64,000 nt of DNA from Marinobacter salexigens (lineage in GTDB: Bacteria; Pseudomonadota; Gammaproteobacteria; Pseudomonadales; Oleiphilaceae). This document shows positions 8,248 to 17,824 of this stretch, piece after piece. The stretch is from contig NZ_NIHC01000009.1 of assembly GCF_002806945.1 (NCBI RefSeq), positions 1 to 64,000 of the forward strand, written 5' to 3'. The notes beneath the pieces are model-generated. The model made no database searches. It was given only the letters and a program-made list of their open reading frames with translations, and had not been told where the DNA came from. Each line of letters starts with the position of its first letter. The first letter of the stretch is position 1. A program made the translations under genes and the position numbers.

Positions 8248-9048
8248 TCAGACGTTCGCCATCTTTGCAGTGTTAATGGGCTGATATCTCGACCAACCAA
8301 TCAATGCCAAACCACCAATAATCATTGGCAGGGTGAGCAGTTGCCCCATGGTCATCCAGCCATTGGCGATGAACCCCAACTGCGGGTCGGGAAGGCGAAC
8401 AAACTCGACAGAAAAACGGAAAATTCCGTAGAGCAACAAGAACAGTCCAGACGTTGCTCCCGTTCTGCGAGGATAGCTCGAATACCACCAGAGCAACGCG
8501 AACAACACGACACCTTCCAGCGCAAACTCATACAGTGAAGACGGATGGCGCGGCGCCGAGCCCATATTGGGAAACACCATGGCCCAGGGCACATCGCTGA
8601 CTCGCCCTGGAAGCTCATGATTGATAAAGTTTCCGATACGCCCTGCCCCCAGGCCGATCGGCACCAGCGGTGCGACAAAGTCAGTGAGACAAAAAAAATG
8701 CAGACTATGTTTGCGGGCGAAGATGGAAGCCGCGACCAATACCCCGACAAAGCCACCATGAAAACTCATGCCGCCTTCCCAGATTTTGAACAACCAAAGC
8801 GGGTTATCGACCAGGTTGTCCAGGCCATAGAAAAGCGCATACCCCAGGCGACCACCCAGTATGACGCCCATAGCGCAGTAGAAAATCAGCGTTTCGATTG
8901 CGTCAGTATCCAGCCCCAATTGAAAGGCCTGGCGGCGACCCAGCCACCATGCCGCGAGAAAGCCAACAAGGTACATCAGGCCATACCAATGAATTTGCAG
9001 CGGGCCCAGCGAAATCGCGATCGGATCGATGTTTGGATAGTTGAGCAT
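8248..9048 (-). CDS. lgt: Prolipoprotein diacylglyceryl transferase
   Basis: Lgt moves a diacylglyceryl group from phosphatidylglycerol to the lipobox cysteine of pre-lipoproteins in the inner membrane. The 266-residue protein is full length with about seven membrane segments. It shows the family motifs [27 protein letters not shown], the signature [16 protein letters not shown], and HPSSLYE. The family start [16 protein letters not shown] is the ATG at 9048, 4 bases after the stop of the upstream gene, so the two are probably translationally coupled. Finding lgt in a copper-responsive operon is unusual; it may be a second copy serving local lipoproteins such as the cytochrome at 9798-10220. 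Confidence 0.93.
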   Translation of the reverse strand: MLNYPNIDPIAISLGPLQIHWYGLMYLVGFLAAWWLGRRQAFQLGLDTDAIETLIFYCAMGVILGGRLGYALFYGLDNLVDNPLWLFKIWEGGMSFHGGFVGVLVAASIFARKHSLHFFCLTDFVAPLVPIGLGAGRIGNFINHELPGRVSDVPWAMVFPNMGSAPRHPSSLYEFALEGVVLFALLWWYSSYPRRTGATSGLFLLLYGIFRFSVEFVRLPDPQLGFIANGWMTMGQLLTLPMIIGGLALIGWSRYQPINTAKMANV

Positions 9049-9052
9049 TGGC

Positions 9053-9511
9053 TTACAAATCGCCCATCCTGCCAACCTGACGAGCCAGGCGCTTGGATTC
9101 GTTTAGCTCCATCGTCAGCAGTGACTCCATCAACTCTTTTACCTTTGGGATTTCTGCTTTCTCGACCAGTGTTTGGTAGAGGTCAGTAATCTGGTTGTGG
9201 AAATCGAATACTTCCCGACAGATACCGTTGAAATCAAGCTTTGCATACGGCTCATCACAGGTTCGGTGGGTTTTAATAGGGTGATGTGACAGATAGTCAT
9301 AAACCCTTGTTTCCAGGGCGTTGGTGTCCGCCTGGCGTTCAAATTCGTTCACAATATGTTCAATTTCAGATTCCCGGGTTGCCAGGTAGTCCAGCAGAGC
9401 CTGGGCCCTTTCTTCTTCGTTCCTCGTCGCGCAATGAGAAAGACAACGCGCTAGGTGGGCATGAAGATCGCGGGTCCAACTGATCAATTCCTTAAACGTT
9501 TTTATTTCCAT
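9053..9511 (-). CDS. Small all-helical cytoplasmic protein of unknown function
   Basis: The 152-residue protein has no signal or membrane segment. It appears fully helical and rich in E, H, L and R, with pairs such as [11 protein letters not shown] and [12 protein letters not shown] that suggest a ferritin-like helical bundle. I do not recognise a named family with certainty; similar proteins occur next to copper genes in related bacteria and are sometimes labelled ATPase without visible motifs. No Walker motif is present here. It is first in a two-gene operon with lgt, behind a CopR-like box 52 bp upstream. Confidence 0.6.
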   Translation of the reverse strand: MEIKTFKELISWTRDLHAHLARCLSHCATRNEEERAQALLDYLATRESEIEHIVNEFERQADTNALETRVYDYLSHHPIKTHRTCDEPYAKLDFNGICREVFDFHNQITDLYQTLVEKAEIPKVKELMESLLTMELNESKRLARQVGRMGDL

Positions 9512-9561
9512 TGGGACGCCCCTTTAACAATGTGCTGTCTGAAGTTGTAGTGAACCACAAC

Positions 9562-9580
9562 GACCTGAATTCATACTGAA
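9562..9580 (-). promoter_or_regulatory. CopR-type direct-repeat box upstream of the helical-protein/lgt operon
   Basis: Minus-strand TTCAG repeats (complements of 9576-9580 and 9565-9569) have 11-bp spacing and end about 52 bp before the start codon at 9511. Confidence 0.6.
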
Positions 9581-9686
9581 AATCCAGACCATAAAACCGG
9601 CATTGGAACAGGCCCGATTCGGCGTGGCCAAGACAGGCCACCCCTTCACCGGAAAGCCGGCCAGCCAGTATGTGTGAGGGGTGAGG

Positions 9687-9724
9687 AAAATAGCCCCAAC
9701 CTGTCAGGTAATGGGGCTATTTTT
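9687..9724. terminator. Bidirectional terminator after the cytochrome c gene
   Basis: AAAATAGCCCCA (9687-9698) pairs with TGGGGCTATTTT (9712-9723) around a 13-nt loop. The A- and T-tracts allow termination in both directions. It closes the leftward ATPase/cytochrome operon. Confidence 0.75.
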
Positions 9725-9797
9725 GATGTTTGGAGGAAATAAGAATTCTGACGATTGATCCGGATAGAAAACGGAGGCATTCAGCTAAACGCAGAGA

Positions 9798-10220
9798 TTA
9801 CAGCCCGCTCCTTTGAGCCCAGGCATCATAGACCCGCTTGTCCCATTTGTTTTGGAAGAAAGCGATGGCGGCTTTTTGATCTTCTTTGGGCAGCACATCA
9901 CCGAAAGCTGGCATTTGGCCACCCATGGGAGCTCCACCTAGAGCGATTGTACCCATAAGCATATCGAATGGGTGATGCCAAGCATGCCCGGATCCGTTCA
10001 GTGGTGGCGGTGGAAAGGAACCATCTTCCAGTCGCTTCCTCCAACTAAAGGCACCTTGAGCGTTGGAACCATGGCAGCTTGCGCAATTATCAGCGAACAC
10101 GGTAGCTCCACGGTCAATTTGAGCCTGAGTATACCAACGGCCATCCACTGTCCCGTCACTACAGCCACTGATCAGGCCGATCAGAAGGGCACCCAATGAA
10201 ATCTTTAACCTACGCATCAT
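9798..10220 (-). CDS. c-type cytochrome lipoprotein
   Basis: This is a small cytochrome c of about 140 residues with one haem motif, CASCH, and a likely axial methionine in the MGGQMPAFG segment. The leader ends in LISGCS, a lipobox, so the mature protein should be membrane-anchored in the periplasm. The ATG at 10220 with GAGG upstream is preferred over a start at 10250. It lies 93 bases after the Cu-ATPase stop on the same strand and before a terminator, so it probably belongs to that operon. Cytochromes of this type accompany copper-resistance genes; electron transfer with the copper oxidase is a guess. Confidence 0.8.
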   Translation of the reverse strand: MMRRLKISLGALLIGLISGCSDGTVDGRWYTQAQIDRGATVFADNCASCHGSNAQGAFSWRKRLEDGSFPPPPLNGSGHAWHHPFDMLMGTIALGGAPMGGQMPAFGDVLPKEDQKAAIAFFQNKWDKRVYDAWAQRSGL

Positions 10221-10313
10221 GCTTTTATACCTCAGTTTTTGGAGCACCACAGCTCAGGAACCGTGGGCGCTGGTTGCCGCTGGGCGCTTCATCAAATGAC
10301 ACTCAAATCCTGC

Positions 10314-12470
10314 TTAGTGCAGCTTAACCACTCTCAAACGGAGTGCGTTGGCAATGACGCTCACCGAAGACAATGACATCGCCGCAGCGGCAAAAATCGG
10401 TGATAAGAGAATCCCAGCAACCGGGTAGAGCACACCGGCGGCAATCGGCACACCAGCCGCGTTATAAATAAAGGCAAAAAACAGGTTCTGACGTATGTTG
10501 CGCATGGTCGCGATTGATAAGTGACGCGCTTCCACAATGCCCATCAGATCACCGCGCAAAAGCGTCACGCCCGCGCTTTCAATAGCCACATCCGTGCCGG
10601 TACCCATGGCAACACCCACATCGGCCGTAGCCAACGCCGGGGCATCGTTCACACCGTCTCCGGCCATTACCACGATACGGCCCTGATCCTTGAATTGCTG
10701 GACGATCTTCGCTTTGTCCTCTGGTAGCACTTCTGCTTTGACTTCATCAATATGGAGCTTGCGGGCGACGGCTTCAGCAGAGGTCTGGTTGTCCCCTGTC
10801 AGCATAACCACGCGGATGCCGTCCTTCTGCAACGAGGTTATCGCTGCTTCGGTGGTTGCTTTGATGGGATCTGCAATGGCAATCAATCCACAAACCTGAC
10901 CGTCCACTGCGGTGAATATCACCGTGGCTCCATCCACACGAAGCTGATCTGCCTTTTCTTCAAAGGCAGAGGTATCGACACCTTGCGACTCCATTAACAA
11001 CCGGTTGCCAATAAGAACGCTTTTCCCGTCAATCTTGCCGGTTACACCCTTACCATTGGGCGAGTCGAAATCCTCTGCATCCGGCAACGCAAGATCCATG
11101 GCTTTGGCTTTATCAAGAATCGCATGCGCCAGCGGGTGCTCACTGCCCTTCTCCAGGCCACCGGCATATCGCATCAGGTCTTCCTCACTGAACCCGCTTG
11201 CCGCAACCAGTCTCGTCACCGCAGGCTTACCTTCGGTCAGTGTGCCGGTTTTATCGACCACCACCGTATCGACCTTCTCCATACGCTCAAGCGCTTCGGC
11301 ATCACGGATCAACACGCCTTTTTGTGCGCCCCGCCCTACGCCAACCATGATCGACATGGGAGTAGCCAGGCCAAGAGCGCATGGGCACGCAATAATCAGC
11401 ACGCTCACCGCTGCAATAAGGCCATAGGCCATTGGCGGCGTTGGCCCGACAACCGACCAGACAATAAAGGCAACAACGGCGACTACGATGACCACTGGAA
11501 CAAACCAGCCGGACACTTTGTCTACCAAAGCCTGAATCGGCGCACGGCTGCGCTGCGCATTGGCTACCATCTGCACAATCTGCGACAGCATGGTGTCGCG
11601 CCCGACCTTGTCGGCACGCATGATGAAGCCGCCTTGCCGGTTCATGCTGCCACCAATCACCTGGTCGCCCGCCTGCTTACTCACAGCCAGGGGTTCACCC
11701 GTCACCAGGGATTCGTCAACATTGGAGCGCCCCTCAAGAATCTCTCCATCCAAGGGTGCTTTTTCGCCCGGGCGCACTCGCAAGCGGTCACCGACCTTCA
11801 CCTGATCCAGGGAAACGTCGGACTCACCCCCGTCATCGTCCAGCTTTCTTGCCGTGGCCGGGGCCAGATCCAGAAGCGCTTTTATCGCACCCGACGTTTT
11901 CTCTCGAGCACGCAACTCCAGCACCTGCCCAAGCAACACCAGCACCACAATAACCGCCGCCGCTTCGAAATAAACGGCGACCGAGCCATCCACCTGGCGG
12001 AAAGCATCGGGGAAAATCTGTGGAACCAACGTTGCGACAAGGCTATAAATCAGCGCAACGCCAGTACCCATAGCAATCAACGTGAACATGTTCAGGTTGC
12101 GGCTGAGCACGGATTTCCAGCCCCGAACAAAGAACGGCCAACCACACCAGGCCACAACAGGCGTTGCCAGTGCTAGCTGGATCCAGTTGTTGGTTTGCGG
12201 CGATATAATGTGGTCAATCCCGATGAGATGCCCGCCCATTTCAAGTATCAACACCGGGAACGCGAGAAGCAGGCCAACCCAGAAGCGGCGTGTCATATCG
12301 GTTAGCTCTGCCGATGGCCCATCTTCAAGGCTGACTTCTTCCGGCTCCAGCCCCATGCCGCAAATTGGGCAGTCGCCGGGTCCTTGTTGGCGTATCTCCG
12401 GGTGCATTGGGCAGGTATACATGGTTCCCGGGGCTACCGGCTCGACAGGCTCTCCGTGATGCTCACTCAT
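10314..12470 (-). CDS. copA: Copper-translocating P-type ATPase (Cu+ exporter)
   Basis: This P1B-ATPase pumps Cu+ (or Ag+) from cytoplasm to periplasm using ATP. In order it shows a metal-binding region with CPMHPE and CPICGMG (residues 20-40), membrane helices from about residue 62, the actuator TGEP (257-260), the intramembrane CPC (362-364), phosphorylation site DKTGT (406-410), the SEHPLA nucleotide motif, and GDGVNDAP near the end. The classical HMA domain with GMTCxxC is absent; instead there is the YHS-like heavy-metal-binding domain (CPMHP type). Length 718 is usual for this subtype. The start overlaps the preceding small gene by 8 bases, implying coupling. Confidence 0.93.
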   Translation of the reverse strand: MSEHHGEPVEPVAPGTMYTCPMHPEIRQQGPGDCPICGMGLEPEEVSLEDGPSAELTDMTRRFWVGLLLAFPVLILEMGGHLIGIDHIISPQTNNWIQLALATPVVAWCGWPFFVRGWKSVLSRNLNMFTLIAMGTGVALIYSLVATLVPQIFPDAFRQVDGSVAVYFEAAAVIVVLVLLGQVLELRAREKTSGAIKALLDLAPATARKLDDDGGESDVSLDQVKVGDRLRVRPGEKAPLDGEILEGRSNVDESLVTGEPLAVSKQAGDQVIGGSMNRQGGFIMRADKVGRDTMLSQIVQMVANAQRSRAPIQALVDKVSGWFVPVVIVVAVVAFIVWSVVGPTPPMAYGLIAAVSVLIIACPCALGLATPMSIMVGVGRGAQKGVLIRDAEALERMEKVDTVVVDKTGTLTEGKPAVTRLVAASGFSEEDLMRYAGGLEKGSEHPLAHAILDKAKAMDLALPDAEDFDSPNGKGVTGKIDGKSVLIGNRLLMESQGVDTSAFEEKADQLRVDGATVIFTAVDGQVCGLIAIADPIKATTEAAITSLQKDGIRVVMLTGDNQTSAEAVARKLHIDEVKAEVLPEDKAKIVQQFKDQGRIVVMAGDGVNDAPALATADVGVAMGTGTDVAIESAGVTLLRGDLMGIVEARHLSIATMRNIRQNLFFAFIYNAAGVPIAAGVLYPVAGILLSPIFAAAAMSLSSVSVIANALRLRVVKLH

Positions 12471-12690
12471 TGCGCGCTCCTGTTTTGTCCGCCGGCCAAT
12501 CCGAAAACGCGATGAAATACAGAAGAACCAGGTTCACCACCGGGATAAGAACAAGCACGCCCATCCACCCGGGATAACCGGTACGCTGGCAGATTCGCCA
12601 GGCAGGTATAACTACCACAATCGCAATAACGAGCATCCATAGCCAATGCCCTGCCCACATAGTGTTACCAAACATGTGTCCTTCCATCAT
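12463..12690 (-). CDS. Small membrane protein upstream of the Cu-ATPase
   Basis: About 75 residues with two hydrophobic segments ([18 protein letters not shown] and [21 protein letters not shown]) and a short polar C-terminus. The ATG at 12690 follows GGAGGG at good spacing; a TTG at 12705 is in frame. Its last codons overlap the start of the ATPase gene. The NxxGYPGW-like middle resembles small DUF805-like membrane proteins. Function is unknown; the N-terminal methionines and histidines ([15 protein letters not shown]) could contact copper. Confidence 0.65.
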   Translation of the reverse strand: MMEGHMFGNTMWAGHWLWMLVIAIVVVIPAWRICQRTGYPGWMGVLVLIPVVNLVLLYFIAFSDWPADKTGARNE

Positions 12691-12720
12691 AGGGTTACCC
12701 TCCAACTTACGAGTTGAATA

Positions 12721-14085
12721 TCAGTGATGGTGTGCATGATGCTCATCGCTCTCCATATCACTCTCTATAGCCTTTCTTCTGGCTGGTGACTTCAGAAATA
12801 TCTGTTCGGCAATCGCTATAACAACCATAGTGGCTACCGCCACACCAATGACAAAGGGGTCCGTATTCAGCTTGACCCACACAAAGCCACCGAGAACCAT
12901 CAGGTCCAGAACAATTGCCATGGCGGGTATCCACCTTCTGGCCTTCACATCCCGGTACAGGTAGCGCAGCACACCCCAATGAATGGCAATGTCCATAACC
13001 AGATAAAAGACGATGCCCAAAGCCGCGATTCTTGAGAGATCGAAAAACGCAGTCAGAACCAGCCCCAACACCACGGTGTATACAAGCGTGTGTTTCTGGA
13101 TACTGCCAGGCATTCCAAAGTGGCTGTGGGGTACCAGTTTCATCTCGGTCAGCATGGCGAGCATGCGGGATACCGCAAAAATACTGGCGAGAATGCCCCC
13201 CGCCGTGGCCATCATGGCAAGCACCACCGTAAACCACAGGCCGTAATCACCCAGTGCCGGGCGTGCAGCGGCCGCCAGTGAGTAGTCCTGGGTTTCAATG
13301 ATTTCTGCGAGCGACAGATTGCTCGCCACTGCAAAGCCCACCAGGGTGTAAAGCACAACGCAGGCAGCAATGGAGATGACGATGGCGCGGCCAACATTGC
13401 GATGCGGGTCTTTTACTTCAGAGCCGCTGTTGGTAATGGTAGTGAACCCTTTGAAGGCCAGTATGCCCAGTGCCGTTGCGCCCAGAAAGTTGCCGGCAGT
13501 GCCAGCCTCACCACTTCTAGAAAAATCGACCGCAAGGCTGTCAGCTAACCAGACACCCACCAGCCCGAATACCAGAATACCGCCTATCTTGAGAATTCCG
13601 ATCAGCGACGCCGTGCCCTGAACCCAGCGATTACCAAGCAAGTTGATCAGGAATGCTGCAAGAATCAGCGACACACCCAGGATGGGTACCATGCGCCCGC
13701 TTTCATCGCCGCCAAATAACTGCATGGTGTAGGAGCCGAAGGTACGGGCCAGGAAGCTCTGGGCAATCACCATGGAGAAATACATCAATAACGCGTTAAA
13801 CGCCGTTGCTAGCTTGTCCCCATAAGCCTTATGGAGATACATGCCAATGCCACCCGCAGAGGGATAGGCGTTGGAAATCTTGATATAAGAGTAGGCACTG
13901 AAGGAAACAACAATGGCAGCTGCCAGAAAGGCCAACGGAAAAAGGGCGCCTGCCATTTGGGCCATTTGCCCGGTCAGCGCAAAGATACCGGCACCAATCA
14001 TCACACCCGTGCCCAGCATGACCGCCCCTGATAGTGTCAGGCTATCTGCATTGTAACGAGTGGTTCTGTCCTGCTCCTTGCTCAT
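12721..14085 (-). CDS. APC family permease
   Basis: The 454-residue protein has about 12 membrane segments and an APC-superfamily start (LTLSGAVMLGTGVMIGAGIFALTG). The unwound first helix GAGIF and the NAYPSAGGIGMYL segment are typical of amino-acid/polyamine permeases. The C-terminus ends in DEHHAHHH, a metal-binding-looking tail not usual in the family. It lies inside the copper operon, 12 bases after the HMA-like gene. The substrate is unknown; given the context, uptake or export of an amino-acid-like copper ligand is conceivable. Confidence 0.8.
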   Translation of the reverse strand: MSKEQDRTTRYNADSLTLSGAVMLGTGVMIGAGIFALTGQMAQMAGALFPLAFLAAAIVVSFSAYSYIKISNAYPSAGGIGMYLHKAYGDKLATAFNALLMYFSMVIAQSFLARTFGSYTMQLFGGDESGRMVPILGVSLILAAFLINLLGNRWVQGTASLIGILKIGGILVFGLVGVWLADSLAVDFSRSGEAGTAGNFLGATALGILAFKGFTTITNSGSEVKDPHRNVGRAIVISIAACVVLYTLVGFAVASNLSLAEIIETQDYSLAAAARPALGDYGLWFTVVLAMMATAGGILASIFAVSRMLAMLTEMKLVPHSHFGMPGSIQKHTLVYTVVLGLVLTAFFDLSRIAALGIVFYLVMDIAIHWGVLRYLYRDVKARRWIPAMAIVLDLMVLGGFVWVKLNTDPFVIGVAVATMVVIAIAEQIFLKSPARRKAIESDMESDEHHAHHH

Positions 14086-14096
14086 TTAGCCTCCCT

Positions 14097-14450
14097 TCAT
14101 TTCTTCATTGGTGGAATTTTGGAGCAACAAAAGGGTTCATGCTTGGCGTTTGCACGAACGTTATCATCGGTGAACCGATACCAGGCGAGCCTTTGGCGCT
14201 GCCACCAACCTGTTTTCAAGCGCCCCCCGTTAGCTTCAATAAGAACAACCAACTCGTCTGTGGACCAATGTGTTCCATCAAACACAGCAATCAGTTTTCC
14301 TTCCGGTTTACTCTCTGCAAAATCCACACATGGGTGATGGTTCAGCTCCTGGATCAAATCGCTCCATTGAGCCTCAGAAAGGCCTTCAACCGTCAGTTTA
14401 CGCCGAAGCAGAAACTGCTCCTGATTTGTTGCTTTGTGGACTTTAGTCAT
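14097..14450 (-). CDS. Degenerate HMA-fold-like protein in the copper operon
   Basis: The 117-residue protein has the rhythm of a heavy-metal-associated domain: KLTVEGLSEAQWSDLIQEL, then PCVDFAESKPEGKLIAVFDG, then STDELVVLIEANGGRLK. This matches the beta-alpha-beta-beta-alpha-beta pattern of HMA/CopZ. The usual metal loop MTCxxC is replaced by LSEAQW, so the classical site is lost. A PC pair, a late CC (EPFCCSK) and histidines could offer other ligands. It is the first gene of the operon leading to the Cu-ATPase, preceded by a CopR-like box. The assignment to the HMA fold is my inference. Confidence 0.6.
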   Translation of the reverse strand: MTKVHKATNQEQFLLRRKLTVEGLSEAQWSDLIQELNHHPCVDFAESKPEGKLIAVFDGTHWSTDELVVLIEANGGRLKTGWWQRQRLAWYRFTDDNVRANAKHEPFCCSKIPPMKK

Positions 14451-14501
14451 AATCTTGCACCTCTCAACCCGTGTTCCCAGTCTCTATCAGAACATGTCTA
14501 A

Positions 14502-14517
14502 CTGAATTACAACTGAA
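14502..14517 (-). promoter_or_regulatory. CopR-type direct-repeat box upstream of the Cu-ATPase operon
   Basis: Minus-strand TTCAG repeats (complements of 14513-14517 and 14502-14506), 11 bp apart, lie about 52 bp before the start codon at 14450. The spacing to the gene equals that at the lgt operon. Confidence 0.6.
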
Positions 14518-14572
14518 AATCGGAGGGCAAAAGATCCATGCATATCGCAATTTGCGTTACATCAATGTATGC

Positions 14573-14609
14573 AAAAACAGGCCAGAGGTCCCTGCCCTAG
14601 CCTGTTTGT
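14573..14609 (-). terminator. Terminator after copB
   Basis: On the minus strand AAACAGGC and GCCTGTTT form a stem around a 17-nt loop, followed by TTTGC. It lies directly after the copB stop and ends the cupredoxin-copA-copB transcript. Confidence 0.6.
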
Positions 14610-14613
14610 CACC

Positions 14614-15363
14614 TCAGAAGGAGAGCCGTGCTCCAATAACCGCAAACCAATCCTCTGTGCTACCAGCACCAGCCCTGGCGATGTCCGCCGTATCGCCGTG
14701 TTTACGTTCATGAACAACGCCAACGTAAGGCGAAAATGCACGGTCAATCAGGTCATAACTCAGCCGCAACCCGGTTTCTGTCGACACCAGGCCTTTACCC
14801 ACGCCAATTTCCCGGTCTTCACTGAACGCCACCGTTGCATCCAGAGATGCCGCCAGTATCCAGTGATTGGTGAGCAGCAGCTCATACTCTGCATCCAGAT
14901 CAGCAGACGTGTCGCCATCTTTGCTCACGTAAACGTTCGCATCGATTTCAAACCACTGAGGCGCCAGGCCGGTAACGCCGAGCACTGCATAGGTTCTGTC
15001 CGGGCCTTCCGGTGTGTCGAACCGCACCCCGGCCTTGGCATCGAAAAATGTGGATATCGGAATTTGACCAACCAACTGGTTTTCGAGTTTTTCGTAAGCC
15101 CGCTCTTCAAAGGAATACTCTCCGCTGGTAAGCCAGCGGGCTTTGAATTTGTCGGTGCCGTAGAAGAAATCCGCGTCCCACACGCCTATTTCTTCATCAT
15201 TGTCACTGTAACGATATTCAAGTTCTTCGAACTGCGCGCCCCACACCTTCAACGGTTGTTTGCGCTGGGTGGTGTCTGCCATGAAATCCTGGCCGGATGC
15301 TAACGCCGGTATGGCGCCGATGGTCACAATCGCGCTTGCCACCCATGGTTTCCAAAGCTTCAT
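14614..15363 (-). CDS. copB: Copper resistance protein B (outer-membrane)
   Basis: CopB is an outer-membrane beta-barrel of the Pseudomonas/PcoB-type copper system. The 249-residue protein has a signal peptide (to ALASGQ) and the family opening LKVWGAQFEELEYRYSD. Alternating strands follow (FKARWLTSGEYSFE, AGVRFDTPEGPDRTYAVLG, FEIDANVYVSKDG), and it ends in F, as outer-membrane barrels do. The methionine/histidine-rich N-terminal extension of longer CopB proteins is absent. It overlaps the oxidase gene by 4 bases (ATGA), so the two are coupled. Confidence 0.9.
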   Translation of the reverse strand: MKLWKPWVASAIVTIGAIPALASGQDFMADTTQRKQPLKVWGAQFEELEYRYSDNDEEIGVWDADFFYGTDKFKARWLTSGEYSFEERAYEKLENQLVGQIPISTFFDAKAGVRFDTPEGPDRTYAVLGVTGLAPQWFEIDANVYVSKDGDTSADLDAEYELLLTNHWILAASLDATVAFSEDREIGVGKGLVSTETGLRLSYDLIDRAFSPYVGVVHERKHGDTADIARAGAGSTEDWFAVIGARLSF

Positions 15364-17066
15364 ACGTCACCCCCGGCATTGCTCGACTGTTCGCTGGATG
15401 CGGCCTGTGTAGATTCTGGCCCACCTTCAACAATGACTTTGCGGAACATGCCGGCGGCCATGTGATAGGTCAGATGACAATGAAAGGCCCATTGTCCGGA
15501 AGCATCCACTTCCGTTTCCATGTAAACCGTGGTGCCGGGCTGGACACTGACGGTGTGCTTGACCGGATTCCATTGGCCAGCTCCGACATCGAGGATCGAC
15601 CACATACCGTGCAGGTGCATAGGGTGCGTCATCATGGTTTCGTTCACGAATTTGAAGCGAACCCGTTCGCCGTATTTCAGCCGTATGGGGTCAGCATCTT
15701 CGTATTTAACGCCATTGATGCTCCAGGTGTAGCGCTCCATGTTGCCGGTAAGGCGCAGCTCGATTTCCCGTGCAGGCTCCCGTTGCTCATAGAGCGGCTT
15801 CTGCGCTTTCAGATCGGCATACGACAGGAATTTACCGCCATTAGCTGCGGTGGGAACCAACCCACTGCCTTCAGCGTAGAAAGGATCGCTTGGGCCAGCC
15901 TCTGGCATCGCCATTGAGCCATGGTCCATGTTGGCCATGTTCGAATGATCCATGCCGGCCATTTCATCGTTTTCAGCCATGTCACCATGATCCATGCCTG
16001 GCATATCACCGTGATCCATGCCTGACATGCCGCCCATATCCGCCATTGTCAGGCGTGCCGGTTCACGCAATTCCGGAACGGCCGCTTCCATCCCCTCTTC
16101 GGTCGCCAGCGTTGCTCTCGCATAACCGGAGCGCCCCTTGGATTCGGCAAAAATCGTATAGGCCTGCTCATCTTTTGGTCGCACGATCACATCGTAGGTT
16201 TCCGCGACGCCAATACGGAACTCGTCCACGTTAACAGGCTGAACGTTGTTACCGTCGGCCTGTACAACCGTCATTTCCAGGCCCGGAATCCGGATATCGA
16301 AATAGGTCATCGCGGATGAGTTGATAAAACGCAGCCGAATGCGTTCACCGGGTTCAAAGATGCCTGTCCAATTCTGTTTCGGGCTTTTGCCGTTGATCAT
16401 GCCGGTGAAACCCTGCAAATCTTCAACATCGGCTTGCATCATCCGCATGCCGCCCCAGGCCAAGCGCTCTTTCACCGTGCTCAGGAAGCCGTTTTCGGAA
16501 GCGTCTGAAAAGAACTCCCCCACGGTTTGCTGTTTACGGTTGTAGTAATCCGGCGTTACCTTGAGGTTGCGCATAACCCGTTCGCTGGAATGCGGGTGCT
16601 TGTCGGTCAACTGGACCACGTATTCCCGGTCGTAGCGAAACGGTTCACGTCCTTCTGGCTCGATAATAATGGAACCGAATGCCCCCTCCGGCTCCTGAAA
16701 GCCCGAGTGGCTGTGAAACCAGTAGGTTCCCGATTGCGTGATGGGGAATTTGTAGGTGAACGTCTCACCGGGTTTGATGCCGGGAAAACTGATACCCGGA
16801 ACGCCATCCTGCTCGAAGGGAAGAATCAAACCGTGCCAGTGAATAGAGGTCATCTCGTCAAGGTTATTGGTGACGTTGATTGACACCTCTTCCCCCTCTT
16901 TAAAACGCAATACCGGGCCAGGAGATTTGCCGTTGTAACCAACACCCTCTTTCACGAATTCCCCGGTATCGATTTTCACCCGGTCTACGGTCAGGTTGTA
17001 CTCAGCGGCTAAACCAATAGCCGGTATAAGCAGGCTCAAGGCACCTGCAACAAGGGTTTTCTTCAT
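15360..17066 (-). CDS. copA: Copper resistance multicopper oxidase CopA
   Basis: CopA/PcoA-type oxidase, exported to the periplasm, which oxidises Cu+ and binds extra copper. Copper-ligand motifs are visible: HWHG (about residue 76), HSHSG (about 118), HPMHLHG and HCHLTYHMAAGM near the C-terminus. Between them is the family's methionine/histidine-rich stretch, with repeats of GMDHGDM type (plus-strand 15900-16030). The leader MKKTLVAGALSLLIPAIGLAA has no twin-arginine, unlike many CopA proteins, so export by Sec is likely and copper would be loaded outside. The ATG at 17066 with GGGAG upstream is preferred over TTG at 17072. It shares a symbol with, but is unrelated to, the ATPase at 10314-12470. 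Confidence 0.92.
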   Translation of the reverse strand: MKKTLVAGALSLLIPAIGLAAEYNLTVDRVKIDTGEFVKEGVGYNGKSPGPVLRFKEGEEVSINVTNNLDEMTSIHWHGLILPFEQDGVPGISFPGIKPGETFTYKFPITQSGTYWFHSHSGFQEPEGAFGSIIIEPEGREPFRYDREYVVQLTDKHPHSSERVMRNLKVTPDYYNRKQQTVGEFFSDASENGFLSTVKERLAWGGMRMMQADVEDLQGFTGMINGKSPKQNWTGIFEPGERIRLRFINSSAMTYFDIRIPGLEMTVVQADGNNVQPVNVDEFRIGVAETYDVIVRPKDEQAYTIFAESKGRSGYARATLATEEGMEAAVPELREPARLTMADMGGMSGMDHGDMPGMDHGDMAENDEMAGMDHSNMANMDHGSMAMPEAGPSDPFYAEGSGLVPTAANGGKFLSYADLKAQKPLYEQREPAREIELRLTGNMERYTWSINGVKYEDADPIRLKYGERVRFKFVNETMMTHPMHLHGMWSILDVGAGQWNPVKHTVSVQPGTTVYMETEVDASGQWAFHCHLTYHMAAGMFRKVIVEGGPESTQAASSEQSSNAGGDV

Positions 17067-17157
17067 GATCAACTGCTCCCGAACTACGTCGTAGTAATCA
17101 AAGGTCCAGCGCCAGCCAAAGAGCAGGCGCCATAAGCTCTTAATCGTTCGAAAGGAA

Positions 17158-17691
17158 TCAGTTGAAATTTACGTCGCCGTACATGCCAGCCTGGTAGTGC
17201 CCTGGCACGTTGCAGGCAAATTCGATATTGCCCTGTTTGGAAAATGTCCAGATAATTTCTGCACTCTCACCAGGCTCCAACAGCACGCTATTCGGATCGT
17301 CGTGCTTCATGGACTGGCCGTCCCCCATATCCATTTCCATCATGTCGTGATTGAGCTTGCCGCCCTGAATAGCGCCGTGTTCAACCATCATCATCATTTC
17401 TTTTTGATGGGCTTCGTGCACATCCGGGGTGCCAATGTTGAATTCGTGTACCAATTGGCCTTTGTTCTGAACCACAAAGCGCACGGTTTCTCCGGGGTTA
17501 ACTGCTATGGTTTCTGGCTCGTAGTAGTTGTCATACATCTTGATTGAAACTGTGCGATTTGCGTCCCCGGCCTTGCCCGGCTCCCCCGCATTTGCTCCAT
17601 GACCGTGCCCTCCTCCGTGCGTACCGCCGCCGAAAGCCGTAAAAGAGATAGACATGGCCGTTGCTGCTACTATCAACCTTGGTGAAATCAT
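17158..17691 (-). CDS. Periplasmic cupredoxin (blue copper protein) with Met/His-rich loop
   Basis: The 177-residue protein has a signal peptide, a His/Gly linker (THGGGHGHG) and a plastocyanin/azurin-like domain. The type-1 copper ligands are readable: H82 (VHEFNIG), C160, H165 and M170 in CNVPGHYQAGM. Inserted between strands is a long methionine/histidine-rich region (HEAHQKEMMMMVEHG ... HDMMEMDMGDGQSMKH), probably a copper sponge. It is first in the operon with copA and copB, 92 bases upstream. It may shuttle electrons or copper to CopA. Confidence 0.85.
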   Translation of the reverse strand: MISPRLIVAATAMSISFTAFGGGTHGGGHGHGANAGEPGKAGDANRTVSIKMYDNYYEPETIAVNPGETVRFVVQNKGQLVHEFNIGTPDVHEAHQKEMMMMVEHGAIQGGKLNHDMMEMDMGDGQSMKHDDPNSVLLEPGESAEIIWTFSKQGNIEFACNVPGHYQAGMYGDVNFN

Positions 17692-17789
17692 TCACTTTCC
17701 TCGTGTAATAGGACGTGCGTTCAGGTCCTGTTAATTAGCCAGGTACGGTGAGCCCCTGCCTTAAGAAGGGGCTAAGATCCCTCATGAAC

Positions 17790-17805
17790 CTGAACTCTTT
17801 CTGAA
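17790..17805 (-). promoter_or_regulatory. CopR-type box for the cupredoxin-copA-copB operon
   Basis: Minus-strand TTCAG repeats (complements of 17801-17805 and 17790-17794), 11 bp apart, lie about 99 bp before the start at 17691. Between box and gene an AGCCCCT/AGGGGCT hairpin (17751-17773) sits in the leader, without a T-tract. Confidence 0.6.
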
Positions 17806-17824
17806 AAAATCGAATTATTTTCTG

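Noticed and set aside
11124-12176. A 350-codon plus-strand frame inside the Cu-ATPase gene
   Set aside because: It lies fully antisense to a complete P-type ATPase with all motifs. Its translation is histidine- and arginine-rich without any family text, as expected of an antisense frame in GC-rich DNA.
14614-17691. Twin-arginine export of the CopA oxidase
   Set aside because: Many CopA proteins use Tat, but the leader here starts MKKTLVAG and has no RR pair, so Sec export was assigned.
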